From Geothermovivens sp964644845 (GTDB lineage: Bacteria; Zhuqueibacterota; Zhuqueibacteria; Oleimicrobiales; Geothermoviventaceae), in NCBI GenBank assembly GCA_964644845.1, contig CAZXXS010000089.1:1-22560 (forward strand): a stretch of DNA of 22,560 nucleotides, written 5' to 3'. Position numbers and translations under genes: made by a program. The first letter of the stretch is position 1. Each line of letters starts with the position of its first letter. Below, in pieces: positions 16,726-22,560 of this stretch. The notes under the pieces were generated by a model. It worked only from the letters and a program-made list of their open reading frames with translations. It had not been told where the DNA came from and searched no databases.

Positions 16726-17433
16726 GTGAAGGCCGTTCCCGCACAGAACGCTGAGCGGTCCGGATGTGATGGCGGTGAAACGAGTCGGGCTGAGGATTTT
16801 ACAGATTCCTGGCAACGCTCAGCCCTCGGCGGTCGACAGTTTCTTCGTCGGAAGATCGAGGCTGGAGTTGCGATCCTGTCCGTGCTCGCGTTGATCGCTT
16901 TGGTTGTCCGCTCATCCACAGGGATTGGGGGAAAGAATAGACCCAGCATGCGCGCTCACCTGACGCCAGCAACTGGAAACGCGACCCAAGCGGTATCGGC
17001 AAACGGTTGGCTCGCTTACGGCGACACGTTGCCGGATTTTGCCTTTCCCACTGTGGCAGGGGACACAGTGAGACGTTCTGACTTGCAAGGCCAACTTGCC
17101 CTCATCGGTTTCCTCCCGTTCAGCCGCAGGGCCTTGCAGGAGGCTCCGGATCGCATCTGCGAGCTCGTTGATTCCTGTGTGGGCGACGTGCGGATCGTTC
17201 TCTTCTTCGCTGCGGACTCCGGAACGCCACAACTGGTCTGGCACGATTCCTCGCTGGTTCAAGACCTGATCCCAGCCGCCGTGGTACCAAGCGATGTTTT
17301 GCGGAAGCGGTTTCGTCTGCCGCAGTACGCGTGTTCGTATCTGGCGCTTGTGGATTCTTGCGGTGTCGTTCGTCTGGGCACCTCGTACATCGATGGCCAG
17401 ACGCTGCGAACAATAATCCGCCGCTACCGTTGA
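16726..17433 (+). CDS. Membrane-anchored thioredoxin-fold (TlpA/redoxin-like) protein lacking the CxxC motif
   Basis: 235 residues from GTG; GGGTGAG (16714-16720) is a modest ribosome binding site. Residues 1-43 are hydrophilic, 45-62 (EAGVAILSVLALIALVVR) are one membrane helix, and 98-235 face out. GDTLPDFAFPTVAGDTVRRSDLQGQLALIGFLPF (99-132) is the typical start of a TlpA/AhpC-TSA fold. Where the active-site WCxxC should stand there is LPFSRRAL (130-137), with no cysteine. Other cysteines are at 14, 145, 151, 203 and 212. It is therefore either not a classic thiol-disulfide reductase, or uses other cysteines. It is the first gene of an operon with a propeller protein (58 bases on) and a six-Cys secreted peptide, which suggests a role in folding, binding or modifying that peptide. 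Family call good, activity unknown. Confidence 0.7.
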   Translation: MKAVPAQNAERSGCDGGETSRAEDFTDSWQRSALGGRQFLRRKIEAGVAILSVLALIALVVRSSTGIGGKNRPSMRAHLTPATGNATQAVSANGWLAYGDTLPDFAFPTVAGDTVRRSDLQGQLALIGFLPFSRRALQEAPDRICELVDSCVGDVRIVLFFAADSGTPQLVWHDSSLVQDLIPAAVVPSDVLRKRFRLPQYACSYLALVDSCGVVRLGTSYIDGQTLRTIIRRYR

Positions 17434-17491
17434 GATTCCGACTCTCAGGCGGAAGACATTGGCGTTTGAGCAGGTGCAGCGAGGGGCAAAA

Positions 17492-18598
17492 ATGAAGGGG
17501 AAACGCGGAGGGTTAATCTGGGCACTGGTTAGTCTCGGTGCGTTCGGGTTCGCAGTCGGGGGATGGATCGGGTTGAATCACGCCAAGTTGAGGGGGCACG
17601 AATCCCCCATCCCCTTTTTGCTCACCAGTGGTCAGCTTCTGGCCGGGACGGCGAACCCTGCATCCGGCTGCGTGCTCGAGCAGCCTCTGGGTGTGTGTAC
17701 CGCCTACGAAACGGGTTCCGTGTACGTGGCCGACTACAAAGCCAATCGAGTGGTCGTTTTCGATGAACATGGCCGTTTGAAGCGTACAATTGGCCGTGCC
17801 GGACAAGGTCCAGGGGAGTTCCTGAACCCGGTTGATGTGGACGTGGCAGCCGGAAAGCTCTACGTTCTGGAGGCAGGAAATTTCCGAGTTAGCATTTTCG
17901 ATCTGCAGGGCCACTACGTCGGAGGATTTCGGGCTGGGCCCGTTTCAGCGGACCAGCAGATCGCTGTCTCCCGGGACGGCAAGCGCATCTACCTGAACGA
18001 GCCGACCCCGATGAGCGGACATCTGTTTACTGTGTACGACGAAAAGGGGAACGTGGTCCAGCGGTTTGGGACGCTTACAGCCCCTCAAAAGGGGGCACAA
18101 AAGTTTGAAATGAACACGGTGTGTTTTGACCTCGGACGTGGGGACGAGCTGTACGTCTTCTACAGGTACAGACCAATCGTCAAACGGTTCAGTTCGGACG
18201 GCAAACTGCTTTATTCCGGCAAACTTTGCGTTCCTGAGGTGCCAGAGAAACTTCAGGACCAGAAACAGTTGCAGAAAGAACACCCCGAAGGTACCCTGGT
18301 GACCTTCGTAGCCGATGTGTCTGTTCACCCGAGTGGGAGGCTGTTCATCGTCGTACCGCCTTCGCGAAGGCTCCTGCGTCAACTCAAAGGTCCCGCTGCC
18401 ATTGTGTACACGCTGGACGCCTCCCTGCGTCCGCAACAGAGGCTGTTGTGGCGCGTTCCCGAGCAGTTGAGGCAGAGTTACTTCGATGGTTTTTGCGCAA
18501 CGATGACGGGTGCCGGATTTGGAACGATGCGTTGGGCTGGAGCCTTGGTGACACTGGCTTTGAAGCCCGCCAAGGCAGGGTTGGTTGGATGGGATTAG
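17492..18598 (+). CDS. Membrane-anchored NHL-type (6-bladed) beta-propeller protein
   Basis: 368 residues from ATG with GAGGGG (17481-17486) five bases upstream; an earlier in-frame TTG (17459) lacks such a site. Residues 7-28 form a signal anchor or uncleaved signal peptide. From about 60 the sequence shows propeller blades: SVYVADYKANRVVVFDEHGRL, TIGRAGQGPGEFLNPVDV (typical NHL/6-bladed signature), LYVLEAGNFRVSIFDLQG, HLFTVYDEKGNVVQRFG, and later ELYVFYRYRPIVKRFSSDGKLLYSG. Cys60 and Cys69 lie at the propeller start. In Bacteroidetes similar propellers stand beside small secreted NVEALA-type peptides, and here the six-Cys peptide gene starts ten bases after the stop. I infer that the propeller binds or processes that peptide outside the inner membrane; the biochemical role is unknown. 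Confidence 0.8.
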   Translation: MKGKRGGLIWALVSLGAFGFAVGGWIGLNHAKLRGHESPIPFLLTSGQLLAGTANPASGCVLEQPLGVCTAYETGSVYVADYKANRVVVFDEHGRLKRTIGRAGQGPGEFLNPVDVDVAAGKLYVLEAGNFRVSIFDLQGHYVGGFRAGPVSADQQIAVSRDGKRIYLNEPTPMSGHLFTVYDEKGNVVQRFGTLTAPQKGAQKFEMNTVCFDLGRGDELYVFYRYRPIVKRFSSDGKLLYSGKLCVPEVPEKLQDQKQLQKEHPEGTLVTFVADVSVHPSGRLFIVVPPSRRLLRQLKGPAAIVYTLDASLRPQQRLLWRVPEQLRQSYFDGFCATMTGAGFGTMRWAGALVTLALKPAKAGLVGWD

Positions 18599-18608
18599 GA
18601 GGTGTGTC

Positions 18609-18914
18609 ATGCCTGAGATCGTGAAATCCGAAGCCCCTGCTGTACTGCGCAAAGGGGGGCTGTTGCTCCTGGTACTGGTGTTTACAGTGGCGCTCGGTTT
18701 CTGGGTCGGGCAGGACCTGCTGGCTGCCAACGGTGGGGGCGGCAGCACGAGCACGGGAATCTGCCAGGCCTATCCGTGGGACTGTGGAAGTTTTACCTGC
18801 ACGGACGGTTGGATCGCGGACAACGGCATCTGCTTGCTCAAGTCTGGCTACTGCGTGAATGAAGTCCTCAACGAGAAAAAGAAAATGCACGACTGCAGCA
18901 CGTATCTCTGGTAG
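18609..18914 (+). CDS. Small secreted six-cysteine peptide
   Basis: 101 residues; ATG with a perfect AGGAGG (18597-18602) six bases upstream, ten bases after the propeller gene. Residues 16-35 are the hydrophobic core of a signal peptide, with possible cleavage after LLAA (40). The mature part starts with a Gly-rich linker (NGGGGSTSTG) and then carries six cysteines (52, 59, 64, 75, 82, 96; spacing C-x6-C-x4-C-x10-C-x6-C-x13-C) and three tryptophans (58, 68, 101). Three disulfides are possible. I do not recognise the family. The LLAANGGGG region is loosely like the NVEALA-type small exported peptides of Bacteroides, which also sit beside propeller genes. Alternatives are a bacteriocin-like toxin, a signalling peptide, or the small subunit of an enzyme (compare the Cys- and Trp-bearing light chain of methylamine dehydrogenase). 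The reading frame itself is well supported by start, signal and position. Confidence 0.8.
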   Translation: MPEIVKSEAPAVLRKGGLLLLVLVFTVALGFWVGQDLLAANGGGGSTSTGICQAYPWDCGSFTCTDGWIADNGICLLKSGYCVNEVLNEKKKMHDCSTYLW

Positions 18915-18961
18915 TCGCCGTCGGATCCAGCGGTTCCTTCGGGGTGTCAATTCCGGACAGG

Positions 18962-18988
18962 CGGCGAATCAGGTACCCTGATTCGCCG
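18962..18988 (+). terminator. Perfect 12-bp hairpin ending the peptide operon
   Basis: CGGCGAATCAGG (18962-18973) and CCTGATTCGCCG (18977-18988) are exact reverse complements with a three-base loop TAC. It begins 47 bases after the peptide stop. No T-run follows directly (the first, TTTTT, comes at about 19012), so it may also act as a 3' stabiliser of the operon mRNA. Confidence 0.6.
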
Positions 18989-19020
18989 TACTGATCCCGG
19001 ATTTCCCTGCTGTTTTTCAT

Positions 19021-19072
19021 CACGTGACCGGGCGAGGGGGTGTTCTCGGCGTGGCCCCCCGCCCGGAACGTG
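19021..19072 (+). repeat. 17-bp interrupted hairpin upstream of the PQQ-like gene
   Basis: CACGT (19021-19025) pairs with ACGTG (19068-19072); CCGGGCG (19028-19034) with CGCCCGG (19060-19066); GGGGG (19036-19040) with CCCCC (19055-19059), leaving one small internal loop, one bulged A and a 14-base loop. This is very stable as RNA. It could be a leader structure of the next gene or part of a double terminator. Confidence 0.5.
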
Positions 19073-19235
19073 AGGGAGGGGGTGGTGGAAGGTTTTGCTC
19101 GGTGGAACCCACACGGGTCTACAAGTTTTGCAGCTTGAAAGAGAACGGCACACCGAAGCGCCCGTTCCAGGACGTGGACGTCTGTTTCTGACGCGTGGGC
19201 GGGTAAGGGCCAGAATGATGGGTGAGGAGGCCGCC

Positions 19236-20012
19236 ATGACTTGTTTGAGGGCAATCCGTGTAGGGCTTTTGAGCCTGGTGCTGGCTCCATCCCTCGCTGG
19301 CGCAGGCAGCGGCGGACCGGACCGTACGGTCATGGTGGGATTGACGAGCAAATTCCTGTTCGCGTTCGACCAAGACGGGAACGTGCTGTGGAAAAATCCT
19401 TTCCGCACGGAAGAAATTGTCAACTACGTTTGGGGAAGCAACGTGACGGTTGTGAATCTTGGGAAGAGCGTTTTGACCTTCGACCTGGCAACAGGACGGT
19501 TGTTGTGGCAAGCTCCGTGTTCTGCCAGAGCGCGCGGTGTGGTTGTCTCCGGCGACACGGTACTCGTTGCTACGGGGCGCGAACTGTTGTTCTACCGGGC
19601 AGCCACCGGCCGCAAACTCGGCAGTCAACCCCGCGCGCGCTCCAGAGCTTTGTTCGGTTTTCTGGATTTTTTGAAAGGGTTGATCCCCAGACGGCCGGTC
19701 AGAACGCCGATTCTGGTGGAAGCAACGCCGACATGTGTGGTTGCGTTCGACCAGAACGCGAACCGCCTCTGGAAGAAGCCCTTGCGCGGGTACCGTTTCC
19801 TGGGGACCAGCCTTGATCTCGGTTTCCTGGCTTGCCAGGATTCCGTGACGGTTTTCGACACGCGAACCGGTGGGGTCGTTTGGCGGAAGGGGTACCCCGC
19901 TCCAATCGACCACGTTGTGATCGGCTCACGAACCGAGGTGATTCTGGCAAATGGCGAGGTGTACGTGCACGAGTCACAAAGCAGCGAGCTTTTGGCCAAA
20001 AAGCGGCTGTGA
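19236..20012 (+). CDS. Small secreted PQQ-like beta-propeller protein
   Basis: 258 residues from ATG with GAGGAGG (19224-19230) five bases upstream. Signal peptide 1-23 (GLLSLVLAPSLAGAG). PQQ-like repeat strands are clear: FAFDQDGNVLWK (42-53), LTFDLATGRLLWQ (80-92), LLFYRAATGRKLG (117-129), VVAFDQNANRLWKK (168-181) and VTVFDTRTGGVVWRK (204-218). These match the PQQ / quinoprotein-type WD-like fold, where each blade ends in a Trp. About five blades are visible, fewer than the seven or eight of true quinoprotein dehydrogenases or BamB, and no cofactor site is evident. A basic insert (131-156) breaks the blades. It follows the propeller/peptide operon but is separated from it by two strong hairpins, so it probably has its own transcript. 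Function unknown; outer-membrane assembly (BamB-like) or protein binding are options. Confidence 0.8.
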   Translation: MTCLRAIRVGLLSLVLAPSLAGAGSGGPDRTVMVGLTSKFLFAFDQDGNVLWKNPFRTEEIVNYVWGSNVTVVNLGKSVLTFDLATGRLLWQAPCSARARGVVVSGDTVLVATGRELLFYRAATGRKLGSQPRARSRALFGFLDFLKGLIPRRPVRTPILVEATPTCVVAFDQNANRLWKKPLRGYRFLGTSLDLGFLACQDSVTVFDTRTGGVVWRKGYPAPIDHVVIGSRTEVILANGEVYVHESQSSELLAKKRL

Positions 20013-20323
20013 GTGCCCCACGCAATGAACCCTTTGCCTCAGCGTTTTTCAAGTTTGGTTGGGTCAGCTCACGAGCTCCCGCTTGCTCGACGAAGCTCTT
20101 GACAGTTCGCGTGTTTCCTTCGCTCAGGGCCCATTTAACACAACCTGCGTGTCCCTCAACCGGATCTGCCGGGCGTCTGCGGCTGAAGTCTTGTGTTCCA
20201 CAAGTGCGACCAGGTCTGCAGATTGCCCCGACCCGGACACAGAGCGCTCCAGAGTGGCACCAGGAGTAAGCCAGTCGGGAACGAGGCTCCCCGGCTTGTC
20301 CACTTTTTGAACGAACAGGCCCG
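20013..20323. other. Convergent intergenic region, 311 bases
   Basis: Between the stops of the PQQ-like and sulfatase genes. I see no gene. One short stem, GGCCC (20318-20322) / GGGCC (20333-20337), spans the sulfatase stop codon and on the minus strand is followed by the moderately T-rich TGTTCGTTC; it could be a weak sulfatase terminator. Confidence 0.5.
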
Positions 20324-21787
20324 TCACCGTGTGGGCCAGTAGTCCTCCCAACGCATTCCCTCCTTCGAGTACAACGCCTTCAGACGACGATCGTAGCGTT
20401 CGCGAGCTCGCTGCTCGTAGTAGGCGACGACGGCTGGGTCTTCAGGGATGGCACCCTGGTCTTCTGTGGTGCGCATCCAATCCAGCAATTTCTGTCTGAG
20501 CTTGACCAAGACGTCCTGGTAATTCGGATCTTCGGCCAAGTTGCGGATTTCCCACGGGTCGCGCTCGAGGTCGTAGAGTTCTTCAGTTGGTCGGGTGGGC
20601 GCCATGAAACGGGCCTGAGCTGTTGTCAGCTTGCCTTCTTTGGCCAGACGCCGCATCAGGCGCATGACCGGGTACATGGTTTCTTTGTAGCGGTTGAGCT
20701 GCGCGTAGGGGCGGTCCGGGTAGAAGTTGCGGATGTACTTGAACCGCCTTGTGCGTACACAGCGGATCCGGTCCACTGTTTCGTCGCAGCGATCCCGTGC
20801 CGCGTAAACGGCGTCTCTTTCTGGCGACTGCGGGTCGAGAAAAGGTCGGCCCTGCATGCTGGATGGGATTGCCAGACCGGCCAGGTAAAGCGTTGCAGCC
20901 GCGATGTCGATTGCGCTCACCAGCTCGTCGCGAATCTCACCGGCGCGAAGATGGCCGGGCCAGCGGATGATCAAGGGGATGTGGATGCCGCCGTCGTAGA
21001 GCCACTGTTTGGCGCGGACGTGAGCTCTACCGTGGTCAGCAAAAAAGATGACGACGGTGTTTTCGGTCAGGCCTTCTGCGTCCAGTCGGGAGAGAACAGC
21101 CCCAACCTTTTTGTCCAGGATGTTAATTGTCTCCAGGTAGAATGCCCAGTCGCGACGGGCAATCGGATGGTCCGGGTAGTAAGGGGGCAGCTCCACGTGC
21201 TGAGGGTCAACGGGATGTTCCTTGTCTCGCTCGAACGGGCGATGCGCTTCGCGAAGGTTTACCTGTGCGAAGAAAGGCTGGCCCGGTTTGCGCTCATTCC
21301 AGTCTGTACCGTCAAAAGGGTGGTCGACGACGAAATTGAAGTCTGTCTTGCCGGTTCCACGCACACCAGGAGCGGCGTGAACAACGTTGGCCGTGAAATA
21401 GCCCGCCTGCCGCAGGTAGTGCGTGACCAGGTGTACGTTTGCGGGTAGGCGGTAGTTGTCTCGCCGGTGGCTGCGGTGGTTGTGTGCTCCGATGGACGTC
21501 TGATACATGCCGGTCATGAACGCAGAGCGAGAAGGTGAGCAGACAGGCGCCGTTGTAAAGGCGTTCGTGTAGCGTACACCTTCGCTGGCAAGTCGGTCGA
21601 GATTCGCTGTGTGGACGAGTTGGTTTCCGTAGCAGCCCAGGTCGGGGCACAGATCTTCGGCGATGAGCCAGAGGATGTTGGGTTTTGGTCCTTCTTGCCA
21701 CGGATGCCCAAAAGCCAATCGAGGTGTAAGCAGGGCAGCCGTGGAGCCGGCGAAGGACCTGAGGAATTGCCTTCTTGTTTGAGCCAT
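20324..21787 (-). CDS. Tat-exported type I sulfatase
   Basis: 487 residues from the ATG at 21785-21787, with GGAGA (minus strand, 21795-21799) seven bases upstream. The frame runs on to 21868, but this start places the Tat signal at the N-terminus: TRRQFLRSFAG (4-14), the RRxFL pattern. PNILWLIAEDLCPD (36-49) begins the alkaline-phosphatase-like fold with metal ligands Glu44/Asp45. CSPSRS (83-88) is the sulfatase signature C-x-P-S-R, whose Cys83 must be converted to formylglycine by a maturase not present in this window. FFADHGRAHVRAKQWLYDGGIHIPLIIRWPG is the second conserved region, followed by the typical C-terminal ELYDLERDPWEIRNLAEDP. It should cleave sulfate esters in the periplasm, possibly from sulfated polysaccharide, fitting the lyase in the same window; substrate not determinable. 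No sorting domain. Confidence 0.93.
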   Translation of the reverse strand: MAQTRRQFLRSFAGSTAALLTPRLAFGHPWQEGPKPNILWLIAEDLCPDLGCYGNQLVHTANLDRLASEGVRYTNAFTTAPVCSPSRSAFMTGMYQTSIGAHNHRSHRRDNYRLPANVHLVTHYLRQAGYFTANVVHAAPGVRGTGKTDFNFVVDHPFDGTDWNERKPGQPFFAQVNLREAHRPFERDKEHPVDPQHVELPPYYPDHPIARRDWAFYLETINILDKKVGAVLSRLDAEGLTENTVVIFFADHGRAHVRAKQWLYDGGIHIPLIIRWPGHLRAGEIRDELVSAIDIAAATLYLAGLAIPSSMQGRPFLDPQSPERDAVYAARDRCDETVDRIRCVRTRRFKYIRNFYPDRPYAQLNRYKETMYPVMRLMRRLAKEGKLTTAQARFMAPTRPTEELYDLERDPWEIRNLAEDPNYQDVLVKLRQKLLDWMRTTEDQGAIPEDPAVVAYYEQRARERYDRRLKALYSKEGMRWEDYWPTR

Positions 21788-21833
21788 GGTGCGATCTCCA
21801 CGGTGTGTGCGTCTCGGTGGGTCGGTGCGACGC

Positions 21834-21862
21834 AATTTGCGAAAGAGTCGCAAACGAGTCAA
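21834..21862 (-). promoter_or_regulatory. Candidate sulfatase promoter with internal palindrome
   Basis: On the minus strand TTGACT (21862-21857) is followed after 17 bases by CAAATT (21839-21834), a weak -10 box, putting transcription start about 40 bases ahead of the ATG. Between and over them lies the perfect inverted repeat TTTGCGA-aagag-TCGCAAA (21836-21854), the size and position of a repressor operator. Confidence 0.4.
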
Positions 21863-22033
21863 GGGCATTCCTGCCGTGGAATTCCTTCATGCCCCCGTGG
21901 GAACTCGCAGAGACCTGCGAATGGTTGGGCCCTTGCTGGTAAAATCGTTTCCAGACCGGGACAGGAGTCTAAGGACCACTCTGCATCTCCACAGGGCGTT
22001 GGGCGTTTCCGGCTAAGCCAGGTGAAAACCGCT

Positions 22034-22162
22034 TGAACCCAGCTTGCAGGGTTCGCACTTGAAACAGCCCGGGAATTCAAATCCCGGGCGGCCTGAACCC
22101 AGTCCGGACCTTCCGGCTTTCCTCCCTTGCCGGCAGAAGGTTGGCTTACCGAACCGGCAAGG
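22034..22162. repeat. Cluster of three perfect hairpins and a direct repeat
   Basis: GAACCC (22035-22040) / GGGTTC (22049-22054); GCCCGGGA (22067-22074) / TCCCGGGC (22082-22089), loop of seven; CCTTGCCGG (22125-22133) / CCGGCAAGG (22154-22162), loop of twenty. TGAACCCAG occurs twice in direct orientation (22034-22042 and 22094-22102), exactly 60 bases apart. Such a cluster outside genes could be a structured RNA or a degraded repeat element. Confidence 0.5.
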
Positions 22163-22560
22163 TCAAACTCTCAGGCACAGCTTAAACTTAATGGCAACCG
22201 TTACCTGCTGGGCCCACCTGCTACTTGCCGAGAAAGCGTGCATTCCCGCCAGGCGTTTCCCCGGCTTTTTCAAAGCTGCTCGCGTGCGCTTTGAGGGTAC
22301 TGGACTGGCGGGGCCGACATCGAGTTCGGGCGAGGTCAAGGGCGTGCGAGTTGGTCTTTGTCCGCAACGGATCGGGCGATTCCAGAATCGTGTGTCGGAG
22401 CGCTGGGAACGGTGCCGCCCAAAGCCGACCGGATTGGAGCTTGGCCCTTTCTTTTCTCGTCCCCGTGTGGTTTGGTGCTGCTGATCGAGGAAGCGCACTC
22501 TCCCGATTTTCTGCTTGCGTGGGTCGTGCGGGTTTGGTAACTTTGCGCCCTTTCCGGAGA

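Larger units (their letters stand above)
18915..19235 (+). other. 321-base intergenic region with two strong hairpins
   Basis: No gene visible. It holds a perfect 12-base-pair hairpin (18962-18988) after the peptide gene, a 17-base-pair hairpin (19021-19072), and a weaker stem GAACGG/CCGTTC (19142-19147 / 19161-19168 area) before the ribosome binding site of the PQQ-like gene. Confidence 0.55.
21788..22560. other. Gene-free region upstream of the sulfatase to the window end
   Basis: 773 bases with no convincing gene on either strand. Near the sulfatase there is a candidate promoter and palindrome (21834-21862). At 22034-22162 there is a cluster of three perfect inverted repeats and a nine-base direct repeat, and at 22270-22294 one more stem (TCAAAGC/GCTTTGA, 11-base loop). 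The last 260 bases show nothing I can name. Confidence 0.55.

Noticed and set aside
22067..22089. A tRNA T-arm-like sequence (GGGAATTCAAATCCC)
   Set aside because: The TTCAAAT loop is right, but with that loop the five-base stem does not pair, and no acceptor, D or anticodon arm can be found around it on either strand.
22044..22484. A 146-codon plus-strand open frame at the window end
   Set aside because: It runs through the hairpin cluster, has no ribosome binding site or recognisable motif, and competes with an equally long frame on the other strand.

Overview
The window is about 22.5 kb of GC-rich bacterial DNA holding eleven convincing protein genes and no rRNA, tRNA, CRISPR array or transposase that I can recognise. 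Four proteins end in nearly the same roughly 85-residue domain: a PNPFN-like motif, a [YWVI][ND]xxGR-like motif, a W[DEG]G[TR]D-like turn, [PT][STN]GVYxxRL, and a last stretch RK-x-VLVR or close to it. This is the FlgD-like / Por-secretion C-terminal sorting domain typical of Bacteroidetes and allied FCB-group candidate phyla (KSB1, Latescibacteria, Zixibacteria, Eisenbacteria and similar). With DUF3160, DUF5916, FG-GAP and thrombospondin-3-like proteins present, I infer an uncultured FCB-type bacterium, but I cannot name the phylum.

Layout. (1) 1-6801, plus strand: three secreted proteins with C-terminal sorting domains, namely a DUF3160 protein cut by the window edge, a seven-repeat FG-GAP/VCBS protein, and a heparinase II/III-type polysaccharide lyase. 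(2) 7108-9279, minus strand: a DUF5916 / CBM9-like outer-membrane-type protein starting at TTG. (3) 9280-10682: a 1.4 kb gene-free stretch with an inverted pair of a dispersed-type repeat and several hairpins. (4) 10683-12812, plus: an odd fusion of a Cys-rich DUF483-like N-terminus, an internal signal-peptide-like helix, and three copies of an unrecognised CxVC / HALxHG domain separated by Ca-binding repeats. (5) 13010-16125, plus: a lipoprotein-like serpin and a GH9 glycosidase. (6) 16426-18988: promoter, structured leader with an attenuator-like hairpin, then a three-gene operon (membrane thioredoxin-fold protein lacking CxxC, membrane-anchored NHL-type propeller, secreted six-Cys peptide) and a terminator-like hairpin. 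(7) 19236-20012: a small PQQ-like propeller. (8) 20324-21787, minus: a Tat-exported sulfatase, with a hairpin-rich gene-free region beyond it to the window end.

How they may work together. The lyase, sulfatase and GH9 enzyme fit an extracellular lifestyle on (sulfated) polysaccharides, with sorting domains sending several proteins to the surface and a serpin guarding against proteases. The most interesting candidate for an undescribed system is the 16426-18988 operon. Its thioredoxin-like / propeller / small Cys-rich peptide set resembles both Bacteroides NVEALA-peptide loci and, in logic, the methylamine dehydrogenase set (MauD, MauB, MauA). The second candidate is the triple CxVC/HALxHG domain. 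About a quarter of the window is non-coding, and those gaps are full of strong inverted repeats.
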